Shown: positions 1 through 7,850, counted from the first letter of the stretch. The stretch is DNA of 64,000 bases from Rhodoferax sp. (GCF_028714215.1 NZ_JAQTMS010000015.1:28078-92077), one strand, 5' to 3'. Program-made: numbers and translations. Notes: generated by a model not told the origin, from the letters alone.

Positions 1-561
1 CTGCACCCGCAACTGCAAATTGAACTTCGCTCAAGTGACATGGTTGTCAACCTGGTGGCCGAAGGGATAGACGTGGCCATCCGCATGGGCTGGCTGCGCG
101 ACTCGACCCTGCGTGCCACCCGCCTCGGTACGTTCGGCCAGTGGGTGGTGGCGTCGCCCGATTACCTGCGCCGCTCGGGGTTGCCGCAAGCACCCGAAGA
201 CTTGGCGCAGATGGACTGGGTCACGCTCACCTTGCTACCCACGCCGCTGACCTGGCATTTCACCGGAGCTCAGGGCGAACTGCGGACCGTGCGGACGGCC
301 AGTCGCTTGCGCTGCGACTCGGCTGCCACGCTGCGCGCCTTGCTGCTCGAAGGCGCCGGCGTGTCGGTGATGGACCAACTCAGCACCGACGAACTGGTAC
401 GCCGCGGCGACCTGATCAGACTGCTGCCCGAATGGCGGCTGCCGGAAGGCGGCATCTACGCCGTATACGCACCCGGCCGGCACATACAGCCCAAGGTGCG
501 GGCCTTCATCGACTTTTACGTGGCGCACTTGAATGCCAGCACAACACCTGAAGCGCGGTAG
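1..561 (+). CDS. LysR-family transcriptional regulator, C-terminal part (partial)
   Basis: The reading frame is open from the first base of the window and ends at 561, so the N-terminal helix-turn-helix lies outside. The visible 186 residues match the periplasmic-binding-like effector domain of LysR regulators: an early IELRSSD stretch followed by LVAEGIDVAIRMG, then the two-lobe core ending in FIDFYVAHL. The LVAEG-D-AIR signature is typical of the CrgA/AaeR-like branch common in Burkholderiales. The first internal ATG at 40 is not a real start, because homology continues upstream of it. The target genes are unknown. Confidence 0.9.
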   Translation: MHPQLQIELRSSDMVVNLVAEGIDVAIRMGWLRDSTLRATRLGTFGQWVVASPDYLRRSGLPQAPEDLAQMDWVTLTLLPTPLTWHFTGAQGELRTVRTASRLRCDSAATLRALLLEGAGVSVMDQLSTDELVRRGDLIRLLPEWRLPEGGIYAVYAPGRHIQPKVRAFIDFYVAHLNASTTPEAR

Positions 562-568
562 ATGACTC

Positions 569-613
569 GGTCAGGGCGCGCAGGGGCGCGCTCCAGGCTG
601 CCAAGCGCTCGAT
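569..613. repeat. Degenerate copy of the interspersed repeat at 5401-5445
   Basis: This 45-base stretch matches 5401-5445 at 40 of 45 positions, counted by eye. In the 5401-5445 copy the right half is the antisense of the higA 3' end (coding IERLAA-stop), so this copy may be the relic of a second higA-like gene end or of the same mobile boundary. It lies just after the LysR stop codon. Confidence 0.5.
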
Positions 614-640
614 AACTGAGGTCTGATTGACCAGCGATGC

Positions 641-1066
641 CTAGCGATTGACCTCGCTCTTGACCGCGTCGACCTCAGGGGCTGGCGCGGCGCCGACCCG
701 GTAGAAAATCAGTTGCGCCACGCCCAGCGCGATCGGCAATAGAGCCCAGGTTGCCGCCTCGGGACCCTCGTTGACGAACAAGGCAACGCCCAACGCCAGT
801 CCCAGCAACAGCAACGCCAGGCCCCGGTGCAGGCTGTTGACCTTGGCGCCACATTCGCGCCCGCGCCCATTCGTGAAGAACTCGGGTGGCAAAGGCGGCA
901 CTTCCATGCCGCGCTCGATGGCCAGCAAGCGCTCCTTGTGGTGCAGCTCGAACATGCGGGTCTTCTTTTCATGGTCGAGCCACAGCGCGAGCATGCCGAT
1001 GCCGATGCCCATCACAATGGCGATGATGGGAATCATCAGGGGCATGATATGTTTTAGATCGTCCAT
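641..1066 (-). CDS. Small membrane protein, DUF6249-like
   Basis: This 141-residue protein starts at ATG 1066 behind an AGGAG ribosome-binding site. It has a hydrophobic N-terminal segment (residues about 8-30, rich in I, M and G), a charged central stretch (DHEKKTRMFELHHKERLLAIERGMEVPP) and two further hydrophobic segments near residues 80-95 and 105-122. The HHKERLLAIERGME-type motif is typical of membrane proteins encoded beside ECF sigma factors and labelled DUF6249. It is divergent from the sigma factor gene at 1193, sharing about 125 bases of upstream DNA. It may belong to the same regulon; its molecular function is unknown. Confidence 0.7.
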   Translation of the reverse strand: MDDLKHIMPLMIPIIAIVMGIGIGMLALWLDHEKKTRMFELHHKERLLAIERGMEVPPLPPEFFTNGRGRECGAKVNSLHRGLALLLLGLALGVALFVNEGPEAATWALLPIALGVAQLIFYRVGAAPAPEVDAVKSEVNR

Positions 1067-1192
1067 GGGAAACTCCTGTTAGTGGATTGACGTGTGTTGA
1101 TACCCGCCACGCCGTGTCAGGGTTTCATCGTTTTGAAAAAAAATAATCCACCCTTGTTGAAACCGATTCAAAACCAGCAGGTATCAACGCTA

Positions 1193-1819
1193 ATGCCCAA
1201 CGATCAAGCACTTTCCCGATTGCCTGCTTCCATGGGAGAGACGGACGCAGCCCAACGGGATGCGGACATCGTCGGCTTGCTGCACGATGGTCAAAACCAC
1301 CTGGCTTTTGAATATCTGGTGCAACGCTACGACGCCAAGGTGTTCCATCTGTGCCTGGCGCTGCTGCGCGACACCCATACCGCCCAGGACCTCGCGCAGG
1401 ACAGCCTGCTGCGCGTCTGGCGCTCGCTGTCGAGCTACAACGCCGGCACCGCAGCCCTGTCGACCTGGATCTACGCCATTGCCCGCAATCGCTGTCTCAC
1501 CGAGCTGGCACGCCGCAAGCAGGCCGGCGCGCAGCGGGACGATGCCGTGACCTGGGACGCTATTGAGCAGTTGCCCGCGGCGGCGCCAGATCACGACGCG
1601 GCCGCGCTGGCGCTGCTGCGACACATGGTGGATTCCCTGCCCAAGGCCTATCAGACCTGCCTGAAGCTGTACTACTTCGAGGAGCATTCGGTCGACGAGG
1701 TCGCCAGCATGCTGGACTTGCCGCAGGGCACTGTCAAAACCCATTTGCACCGGGCTCGCCAGGCCCTGTACCAAGCGCTGCAGGCCAAGGGGCTTGCCAG
1801 CCCATCCCTATGGCTGTGA
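1193..1819 (+). CDS. RNA polymerase ECF sigma factor
   Basis: This is a 208-residue group IV sigma factor. Region 2 is recognisable (FEYLVQRYDAKVFHLCL, then DAQDSLLRVWRS-type and TWIYAIARNRCL motifs), and region 4 carries LPKAYQTCLKLYYFEEHSVDEVASML followed by GTVKTHLHRARQAL, the DNA-binding helix-turn-helix. The frame is open back to a GTG at 1094, but the ATG at 1193 gives the usual ECF length and the upstream residues look non-coding. The downstream membrane protein (start 1831) is 11 bases away and is a plausible anti-sigma partner. The signal and promoters it recognises cannot be read from the sequence. Confidence 0.88.
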   Translation: MPNDQALSRLPASMGETDAAQRDADIVGLLHDGQNHLAFEYLVQRYDAKVFHLCLALLRDTHTAQDLAQDSLLRVWRSLSSYNAGTAALSTWIYAIARNRCLTELARRKQAGAQRDDAVTWDAIEQLPAAAPDHDAAALALLRHMVDSLPKAYQTCLKLYYFEEHSVDEVASMLDLPQGTVKTHLHRARQALYQALQAKGLASPSLWL

Positions 1820-1830
1820 GGAGTAACACC

Positions 1831-2277
1831 ATGCCCATGAATTCAATTCCAGTCGACGAGCCGGCACTGTCAGCGGAGCAAGAGCGCGTGCTGGATCGGG
1901 CGCTGCTACAGGCGCTGCGTGCACCGCCACTGCCCGACGGCTTTCGCTCCGGCTTGCTGAGCGCCGTGCGGCGGGACGCCGCATCCGGCCTGGAATCGCG
2001 CAAGCGCGCACTGGAGCTGGAATACACGCAAGCGCTGCAACGGCTGCAACGCGGCCACATTCGCCTGCAACGCGACACGCTGGCCTTGATCCTGGTGATT
2101 GCGTTTAGCGCCGGGGCTTGCGCCAACCTGGCCCTGCCCTGGCTACAACGTGTTCTGGGTATCGATCCGGCAGTGACCCTGTCGATGCTGGCCCTGGTGA
2201 TTGGCCTGGCAGCAGGCGCCAGCGTCTGGCTCGATCGGTTCGCCCGACCGGGGTGGCTGTTCGGCGCGGATCAGTAG
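1831..2277 (+). CDS. Putative membrane anti-sigma partner
   Basis: This is a 148-residue protein with a soluble, Arg/Glu/Leu-rich N-terminal half (possible coiled coil through SRKRALELEYTQALQRLQRG) and two hydrophobic segments at the C-terminal end. ATG 1831 is chosen because a GAGGAG ribosome-binding site at 1817-1822 sits just upstream; in-frame starts further upstream would overlap the sigma gene. Soluble domain plus membrane anchor directly after an ECF sigma gene is the usual anti-sigma layout, but I see no ZAS zinc motif (HxxxCxxC), so the role is inferred from position. Its last codons run into the repeat copy at 2263, so the C-terminus may have been rewritten by that repeat. Confidence 0.6.
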   Translation: MPMNSIPVDEPALSAEQERVLDRALLQALRAPPLPDGFRSGLLSAVRRDAASGLESRKRALELEYTQALQRLQRGHIRLQRDTLALILVIAFSAGACANLALPWLQRVLGIDPAVTLSMLALVIGLAAGASVWLDRFARPGWLFGADQ

Positions 2278-2339
2278 GTCTCCAGGTGCAGCCGCTCTTG
2301 CCTCTTGAACGCCAGCGCCACTGGGTCATGGCGCGCATC
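2263..2339. repeat. Interspersed repeat derived from the boxA 3' end (copy B)
   Basis: Bases 2263-2338 match 5340-5415 at about 70 of 76 positions by eye. On the minus strand the part 2271-2312 encodes a diverged version of [16 protein letters not shown], the C-terminus of BoxA (10102-10144). The following GGTCATGGCGCGCAT matches an internal boxA segment near 10488. It is therefore a chimeric relic of a boxA-type reductase gene, overlapping the stop codon of the preceding membrane protein. Confidence 0.7.
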
Positions 2340-2553
2340 CTCGCCGGAAAAGGTGGTCGTTCATTGGATCGGGTCGCGCTCATTGCGGGCGAAGGAAAAC
2401 GCTCTCTATCATTTTGACTCTCACCCACTCACCTGCAAAAGGAAGACTTGGACCGCAAGGCTTCTTGCTCGCATATATTCGTTAGCTATCCGCTAGCGCG
2501 AGTTCGCTCGCCGGCAGCTTGACCCACTTATCCTTAGCTCCAAGGAGGCACTG

Positions 2554-3117
2554 TTGTTCCAGACCATCAAATCACTGTCCCTGCAACGTTGGCCCTGGCT
2601 GCTGCTGGCAGCCGTTGCCCTGGCGCTCGACGGGACTGCACTGACACTGCAGCATGTCTTCAATGTGCCGCCCTGCAACGAATGCATCTACATCCGACTC
2701 GGCGTCCTGGGCGTGGGGGTCGCGGGCCTGCTCGGGGCGCTGGCGCCCAGGGTGCCCGCCTTTCGCCTGGCGGGGCTGGCGGTCTGGATGGGCGCTCTGG
2801 GCTGGAGTCTGTACCGGGCCAACCTCCTGCTCAACCTGGAGCGCGTGGTACGGGAAGGCGGCGCCACCGGCTGTGCCCGATTCAAGGGATTTCCGTCGTG
2901 GCTCGCCCTCGATGCATGGCTACCCGCAATGTTCGAGCCGCGGGCCATGTGCGGCGATGTGAGTTGGACGTTTCTCGGGCAATCGGTGACGTTCTGGATT
3001 TGGGTGGCTCTCTGGTGCCTGGCCTTGACGGCCGCGTTGGTGCTGGTCGCTCAGAAGATGACCGTCTTCCCTGCGCCAGCAGTTGACGACTCCCCGGGCT
3101 TTCGTCCGGAGCGTTAG
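2554..3117 (+). CDS. dsbB: DsbB-family disulfide bond formation protein
   Basis: This is a 187-residue inner-membrane protein that should reoxidise periplasmic DsbA and pass electrons to quinones. The first periplasmic CxxC is in PPCNECIYIRLG (about residues 47-50), and the second cysteine pair is C in GATGCARFKGFPSW and C in RAMCGDVSW; FPSW and the downstream W-FLG are family hallmarks. Four hydrophobic segments are visible. The start is TTG 2554, chosen because AAGGAGG lies at 2542-2548. No dsbA is adjacent. A hairpin with a TTCG loop (2498-2511) precedes it without a U-tract. Confidence 0.9.
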   Translation: MFQTIKSLSLQRWPWLLLAAVALALDGTALTLQHVFNVPPCNECIYIRLGVLGVGVAGLLGALAPRVPAFRLAGLAVWMGALGWSLYRANLLLNLERVVREGGATGCARFKGFPSWLALDAWLPAMFEPRAMCGDVSWTFLGQSVTFWIWVALWCLALTAALVLVAQKMTVFPAPAVDDSPGFRPER

Positions 3118-3356
3118 CTTCGATCGGAGTGAGCGCGGACGTTGAGCGTCAACCGTCTGGAATTTTGAACGTCGGGTATCTGCGTTCAGCCGGTACTCGG
3201 AACCAAATGTGGGACCGTCCGCTGCTGGTCGATGGCCTCCAATCATCACTACGCCATTACCGAGCCAACAATACGTGCATAGGTGCAAAAGTTCACTTGC
3301 AAACGTTATCAATATTGGCCCTTCTGCGCACACAGTCGGCGCGATATAGTTGACCG

Positions 3357-3965
3357 ATGCACATTGCAATACTCACATTTGACGGGTTCAATGAACTCGA
3401 CTCGCTGGTCGCCCTTGGCATTCTGAATCGCATCAAGAAGCCTGGTTGGCGCGTTACCTTGTCCTGCCCCACCCCTACGGTCACATCAATGAATGGTGTT
3501 ACCTTGCACGCGCAGTCCACGCTGGCTGATGCCTGCGAAGCGGATGCGGTGCTTTTCGGCAGCGGAATGAAAACCCGCGACATTGCCAGCGACCAGAGCG
3601 TCATGGGGCAGTTGAAACTCGACCCGTCACGACAGCTTATTGGTGCGCAATGCTCTGGCACTCTGATGCTGGCCAAGCTCGGTTACTTGAAGAGGATTCC
3701 CGCTTGCACTGACTTGCTGACGAAGCCGTGGGTAGAAGAAGCTGGAGTCGATGTGCTTAACCAGCCGTTCTACGCGGATGGCAATCTGGCTACCGCAGGT
3801 GGTTGCCTGTCGTCTCAGTATTTGGCGGCTTGGGTGATTGCGCGATTTGAAGGCCTGGAAGCCGCCAAATCAGCGATGCACTACGTTGCCCCGGTTGGCG
3901 AAAAGGAACTCTACGTCGAACGTGCGCTGGCGAATATCACCCCCTATCTGCTTGTGAAGCCTTGA
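3357..3965 (+). CDS. DJ-1/PfpI family protein
   Basis: This is a 202-residue protein of the class I glutamine amidotransferase-like fold. The N-terminus MHIAILTFDGFNELDSLVALG is typical of the ThiJ/PfpI branch, with the conserved acidic residue after FDGF-E. The nucleophile-elbow cysteine is in GAQCSGTLMLAKLG (about residue 101). The family includes isonitrile hydratases, chaperones and glyoxalase III enzymes; the sequence does not decide among these. The gene stands alone, and the 239 bases before it (3118-3356) hold no gene I can support. Confidence 0.87.
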   Translation: MHIAILTFDGFNELDSLVALGILNRIKKPGWRVTLSCPTPTVTSMNGVTLHAQSTLADACEADAVLFGSGMKTRDIASDQSVMGQLKLDPSRQLIGAQCSGTLMLAKLGYLKRIPACTDLLTKPWVEEAGVDVLNQPFYADGNLATAGGCLSSQYLAAWVIARFEGLEAAKSAMHYVAPVGEKELYVERALANITPYLLVKP

Positions 3966-4111
3966 TATTTGAAGCGGGGTAAGTGGCCGCTGCAGGTTGA
4001 CTCGATCCCATCAGGACATGGTCGCAATTTGACCGTCGCTTGCGCAGCGCGTGGTGCCTGTCGGGACGGTGCTCTAAGCAGCTAGACCCTGCAACACCGG
4101 ACATTCCGATG

Positions 4112-4555
4112 TTACGTGCCGGAACCAGGTTTCGGGTTTGGCGCAGACCCCTGCATGAATGTTGCAACACCCTCCGGAATGGAGACCCAGGGCAGCTTCG
4201 ACCGGACCCAGATATGTCTGTCGATTACGAACCAATCCGTTTCATCAAAGGTTCCTGCTGCAATGCTTCTCATCCCCGGTCGGACCTCCGCGGTATGGGC
4301 CACAGTCGTTCCGCAATTCGGGCAGAAGTTCATTCTCAACCAGCGCCCGCTTTCATCAGAACGATGCTCGCACTCTGCCAATTGCCCTTGAAGGAACTCC
4401 ACAGAGTGTTCGTCGAAGGAAGCAATGGCAGCGAACGCGCTTGCCAGTCTTCGCTGACAGAACTTGCAATGGCACACAGTGCTGAAGGCGGGCTTTCCAT
4501 AAACGCGGTAACGAACTGCGCCGCAAGCACAGCCTCCTGCGTGACTTTCAATCAT
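4112..4555 (-). CDS. GFA/CENP-V family zinc-binding protein
   Basis: This 147-residue protein carries the glutathione-dependent formaldehyde-activating enzyme (GFA) fold. Zinc ligands are visible as GGCACGAVRY (CxC), CHCKFCQR (CxxC plus a preceding Cys) and FCPNCGTTV (CxxC). The SIAAGTFDE stretch before the C-terminus is also family-typical. Most bacterial members are of unproven function and real formaldehyde activation is uncommon, so only the family is claimed. It is a single gene pointing away from the frameshifted acetyltransferase at 4683. Confidence 0.88.
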   Translation of the reverse strand: MIESHAGGCACGAVRYRVYGKPAFSTVCHCKFCQRRLASAFAAIASFDEHSVEFLQGQLAECEHRSDESGRWLRMNFCPNCGTTVAHTAEVRPGMRSIAAGTFDETDWFVIDRHIWVRSKLPWVSIPEGVATFMQGSAPNPKPGSGT

Positions 4556-4682
4556 TTTTGGCTCCAGTACTTGGAAGGGTGGGTGTCAGACGGATTATCG
4601 TGGCGGCTAATGCATGGCGAGTACCTTCCGACGGCGAGCCATGCGCTAAGCTCTAGACCAGCCGGAGTAGACAATTATCCCC

Positions 4683-5236
4683 ATGCAGTCAACCATTGCG
4701 CTCACACTAGGTGCCCCCATTTCTACCCCGCGACTTGCGCTTGAACCCATGGGTGAGCGCCATGCCGACGCCTTCTTTGCACCGCTGCAGGAAGAGCCTC
4801 TGTACCAGTGGATTTCCATGAAGAAACCGCCAAGTCTGGAATGGCTGCGTGCGCGCTGGCGGGGCATTGAGAACAGGATGGCGCCCGATGGCCAGTTTGC
4901 GTGGCCCACCGGGCGGTACGGTGCAAGTCGGACGGCGTGTACATCGGCAGAGTCGATGCCGAAGTCAGCAGCACGCTGGAGGCTGTCAACTTTGGCTACT
5001 ACTTCTTTCACCAGCATTGGGGGCAGGGCTATGCAACAGAGGCGGTTGCGGGGGCTACACAACACTTGATGGCCCAGGGAGTGCACCGCTTGGTAGCCAC
5101 CGTAACGAAGGGCAACACCGCGTCGGCGCGGGTGCTGCAAAAGGCCGGCTATGAGTTCAACCGGCTATTGGTGGGCAATGACATGATTCGAGGCATTGCC
5201 GTTGACGACGAAGAGTACGTAAAGTTGGCCTCATGA
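4683..5236 (+). pseudogene. GNAT-family acetyltransferase, frameshifted
   Basis: The N-terminal half (TPRLALEPMGERHADAFF, then EWLRARWRGIENR) is in one frame and the C-terminal half (VYIGRVDAEV, GYYFFHQHWGQGYATEA, NTASARVLQKAGYE) in another. The acetyl-CoA loop Q-x-x-G-x-A is present as HWGQGYATEA in the second frame. The join must lie at about 4900-4925, where the first frame degenerates into PTGRYGASR. A single one-base change would restore a protein of about 184 residues of the RimJ/RimL type. Either the gene is broken or the base call is wrong there. Confidence 0.82.
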
Positions 5237-5339
5237 CGAGTTGACAGGCGCTTGCCGCTTGGAGCAGGCCTATTTGGCAACGCCACTTCCGCCCTCAATC
5301 AATCGGATATTCGCCCATCTCGCCCCGACTGCCAGCTGT

Positions 5340-5445
5340 GGCGCGGATCAGTAGGTCTCCAGATGCAGGCGCCCTTCCCTCTTGAGCGCCAGCGCCACTT
5401 GGTCATGGCGCGCATGGGCGCGCTCTAGGCTGCCAGCCGCTCGAT
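5340..5445. repeat. Interspersed repeat, chimeric boxA relic (copy A, left edge of the ABC-3C island)
   Basis: Bases 5348-5390 match the boxA 3' end (10102-10144) at about 40 of 43 positions and encode [16 protein letters not shown] on the minus strand. Bases 5401-5424 are identical to internal boxA 10488-10511 (24 of 24 by eye), so the element is boxA with about 340 bases deleted. The right end runs into the 3' end of higA. Copy B (2263) and the degenerate copy at 569 share parts of it. Confidence 0.75.
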
Positions 5446-5700
5446 TCGCGGACGCTTCATCTTGCCCGCCTGGTACAAGTCGTACTGCAACTGCAAGCCT
5501 GCCCACAACTCAGGGCTGGTCCCAAAGGCTTCAGCCAGGCGATAAGCCATGTCGGCGGAAACACCTGAAGAGCCAGTGACCACGCGCGACAGAGTGACGC
5601 GGTTGACGCCCAGCTTCACCGCGGCTTCTGTCACGGTGATGTCGCCCAAATACTCCCGGAGGACTTCGCCAGGGTGCGGCGGGTTGTGCATACGAGTCAT
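5425..5700 (-). CDS. higA: HigA-family antitoxin
   Basis: This 91-residue XRE-type DNA-binding protein has the HigA signature NPPHPGEVLREYL at the N-terminus and a helix-turn-helix in TVTEAAVKLGVNRVTLSRVV, followed by ADMAYRLAEAFGTSPELW. It starts 8 bases after the toxin gene, the usual toxin-first higBA order. It should neutralise HigB and repress the shared promoter. The final codons (IERLAA) lie inside the repeat at 5340-5445, so its 3' end sits at the island border. Confidence 0.93.
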   Translation of the reverse strand: MTRMHNPPHPGEVLREYLGDITVTEAAVKLGVNRVTLSRVVTGSSGVSADMAYRLAEAFGTSPELWAGLQLQYDLYQAGKMKRPRIERLAA

Positions 5701-5708
5701 ATTGAACC

Positions 5709-5987
5709 TCAGTGGTAGTCCCGGTAATCAACAAGCACGGCATCCTCACCCTCAAAGGCGAACACCATGCGCCAGTTTCCATTGACAGTAAGCGCCCAAT
5801 GGCCTTTCAGCTCACCCTTCAAGGGGTGCAGCGCCCAAGACGGCGCCGAAAGGTCTTCGGGCTTTACCGCTTGATCCAGAGCAGCCAACTGTAGGCGCAG
5901 CTTGGAAGCGTGCGCAGCCTGTATTCCTGACTTGCTGCCCGTTTCAAAAAAGCGTTGCAAACCTTTGTGACGGAAACTCTTGATCAT
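5709..5987 (-). CDS. higB: HigB-family toxin (RelE superfamily mRNA interferase)
   Basis: This 92-residue protein begins MIKSFRHKGLQRFFETG and has the family core LHPLKGELKGHWALTVNGNWR followed by VLVDYRDYH. The frame is open far upstream (to 6407), but the ATG at 5987 gives exactly the usual HigB start and length. It should cleave mRNA on the ribosome when not bound by HigA. The final YRDYH carries the C-terminal catalytic-type residues of the family. It is divergent from the ABC-3C operon at 6142. Confidence 0.93.
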   Translation of the reverse strand: MIKSFRHKGLQRFFETGSKSGIQAAHASKLRLQLAALDQAVKPEDLSAPSWALHPLKGELKGHWALTVNGNWRMVFAFEGEDAVLVDYRDYH

Positions 5988-6048
5988 TTGGGCAGATTGT
6001 AGTCCGTAGCGCATCAGGCTACAAGGAGTTTGATCAGGAGTGTGATCA
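5981..6048. promoter_or_regulatory. Candidate operator: three TGATCA sites between higB and ABC-3C
   Basis: TGATCA palindromes occur at 5981-5986 (overlapping the higB start), 6031-6036 and 6043-6048. The last two are TGATCAGG direct repeats spaced 12 bases start to start. They lie in the only regulatory region between higBA and the ABC-3C operon. Binding by HigA is an inference. Confidence 0.4.
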
Positions 6049-6141
6049 GGGGCGCTTTTGGGGCTATCGCGGGAACAGGCATATGTAAGATATAGTCGAA
6101 AATCCGCAGGTACAAAACAGAACAGCCAGGAGGGACAGTCA

Positions 6142-7353
6142 GTGACAAAGCCCCAAAGTTCGCGAGCAAGAAGGAAGAAGCGAAATACAGATGCTTCGGG
6201 GCAAGCCCTGGGATATGCACTGCAGTACACCCGCCTCACCCACATGCTGCTCGAGGCTGCACCAGAGGCGTTCTGTAGCCTCGAGTGCCTTGATGACATT
6301 GCCGAGGAATCGCCTCGTGATGGGCTGCGCTTGGTGCAGAGTAAGAGCGCCCTCACGGCGAATCCTGTTGCAGACCGGGCCAAGTCCCTCTGGAAGACCT
6401 TCTCCAATTGGTTGGACTTGCTCTCGAGCGCAGATTATCAAACTGAACACACCATCTTCGAAATTTACGTGTCGCGGCCGGTCGACGGGCCAATAGTTCG
6501 AGCGTTCCACGACGCCACGACCATCGACGCGGCTTCTGCGGCAATTGCGGCCGCGCGTCTGGCGCTTTGGGGGCCAGCCCCGGATTTCGCTTTGCGTGAG
6601 AGCTTGTCGCCGGAAATTGCCACGTACGTCAACCGCGTGCTTGCTTTAGACGAGTCCAGAGTGAGTCTGATCATTCGCAATTTCAGACTGGTATGCGGAA
6701 GCGGGAGCCCAAGTGCCGACCTGGAAGATTTGATACGTACTCATCCGGTACGACCGTCCAAGGTGCGCGACATTGCTGACTACATTTGCGGGGTCGTAAA
6801 GCGACGAGTCGACGAACTGCTTGAAAAGGCATTGCCGGCGGTTATCAGTCGAGACGAAATTCACACCATTTACAGTTCTTTTTGTCGCAAGGTGGACAGC
6901 GATACGGTTCTCACCAGCTTTGCCAAGCATCCTACACGGGATGAGGCCATGCGCAACTTGCCAGAAATGTTTGTGCGCCAGCTGGATCTGATTGGCCTCG
7001 ACTTCGAAGACAAGCTTGAAGCGATAAATGATTTCCTGATGGCTTGCGCCGATCGAACTGAGTGGGCAATTAGGGGGGACGTTGACGAGTCATCGTTTGA
7101 CGACCTCAACGACAAGCTGAGGCGAACATGGAAGAACAGAAGAAGCACGTTGTCGATTCTGCATCAAGCGCTGCCTCTAGATCGGCAAGGAGAATTGCTT
7201 TATAGGAACTGTTTAGAAGAGAAGGCACCTCTACAGGCAAAAGACACTCCGGCCCATTTCATACCCGGATGCCTGCATCGATTGGCTGACGACTTGTTCA
7301 TAGGCTGGCATCCGAGCTACGAATCCCTGCTAAAAGTCAAGAGGGCGGCATGA
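6142..7353 (+). CDS. ABC-3C system effector subunit, DUF4297-like nuclease domain
   Basis: This 403-residue protein starts at GTG 6142, chosen because AGGAGGG lies at 6128-6134; the longer frame from TTG 6058 has no such site. The N-terminus is basic. Residues about 20-140 resemble the DUF4297 restriction-endonuclease-like domain found in HerA- and ABC-3C-linked nucleases: GYALQY, then SLECLDD (E48, D51, D52) and a QSK triplet (Q66-x-K68) that would be the (E/Q)xK half of the active site, then LWKTFSNWL. The rest is helical, ending in HRLADDLFIGWHPSYE as in ABC-3C C-terminal domains. It overlaps the next gene by ATGA, so it is translationally coupled. Nuclease activity is inferred from motifs. 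It contains two CTCGAG sites (6250, 6280) that the PaeR7I-type enzyme at 30724 would be expected to cut if unmethylated. Confidence 0.8.
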   Translation: MTKPQSSRARRKKRNTDASGQALGYALQYTRLTHMLLEAAPEAFCSLECLDDIAEESPRDGLRLVQSKSALTANPVADRAKSLWKTFSNWLDLLSSADYQTEHTIFEIYVSRPVDGPIVRAFHDATTIDAASAAIAAARLALWGPAPDFALRESLSPEIATYVNRVLALDESRVSLIIRNFRLVCGSGSPSADLEDLIRTHPVRPSKVRDIADYICGVVKRRVDELLEKALPAVISRDEIHTIYSSFCRKVDSDTVLTSFAKHPTRDEAMRNLPEMFVRQLDLIGLDFEDKLEAINDFLMACADRTEWAIRGDVDESSFDDLNDKLRRTWKNRRSTLSILHQALPLDRQGELLYRNCLEEKAPLQAKDTPAHFIPGCLHRLADDLFIGWHPSYESLLKVKRAA

Positions 7354-7850
7354 CGTCACTAGCCAGAGAGGTTCAAAACGTTCAGAATCCGGCGCTTGGG
7401 GCAACCCTACTCTGGCGCTTTTGCTGCGGATTTGTCGACGCCAGTCCGACCTGCGAGTCACCTCAGTTGCCCATCGTTTTTCTCGTCCTCCCAGTTGTCC
7501 TTCATCGGGACACTGCGGAATTTGTAACTAGCACACAGAAGCGATCAGGCTTGCGCGCGTTCGCAACCAAGTTCGGTGACTCAAGGGTCTCCAAGCAAGA
7601 CCTTCTTCTCCAGTTGCATGATCGAACGGCGCGATGGAAGGTACTTAGCCTGCACTCACTTGAACTCGCTGTGGCCGGCCAATTGCTGAGCGTCACAGAT
7701 AGTGGAACAGTACTCCCGTTGTCAAGAACGAATGCTCGTGGAATGGCAGACGACGTCAGGCAGTTGATGGTTGATGCAGAGAAGCTTGGCCATTGGTGCG
7801 GGCAGTTGACCACGCATGAAATTGCGAATACGTTGAAGGTGAGGTTCTGA
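7350..7850 (+). CDS. ABC-3C system middle component
   Basis: This is a 166-residue protein with the layout of the three-component ABC middle components (DUF6521-like): NPALGATLLWRFCCGF near the start, LPIVFLVLPVVLH, then a winged-helix-like tail (RKVLSLHSLELAVAGQLLSVTDSG-type stretch). It is the small adaptor expected to join the nuclease subunit to the ATPase. Start ATG 7350 overlaps the upstream stop by 4 bases, and its own stop overlaps the ATPase start in TGATG. The exact middle-component class is not certain without a profile search. Confidence 0.75.
   Translation: MTSLAREVQNVQNPALGATLLWRFCCGFVDASPTCESPQLPIVFLVLPVVLHRDTAEFVTSTQKRSGLRAFATKFGDSRVSKQDLLLQLHDRTARWKVLSLHSLELAVAGQLLSVTDSGTVLPLSRTNARGMADDVRQLMVDAEKLGHWCGQLTTHEIANTLKVRF

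Noticed and set aside
4040..4744. Plus-strand frame opposite the GFA-family gene
   Set aside because: No family resemblance; the minus-strand gene has conserved zinc cysteines.
6058..6141. Upstream extension of the ABC-3C nuclease gene to TTG 6058
   Set aside because: It has no ribosome-binding site and overlaps the higBA control region; GTG 6142 has a strong AGGAGGG site.
5988..6407. Long open frame upstream of higB on the minus strand
   Set aside because: It is antisense to the ABC-3C gene and unrelated to HigB; the 92-residue HigB from 5987 is complete.
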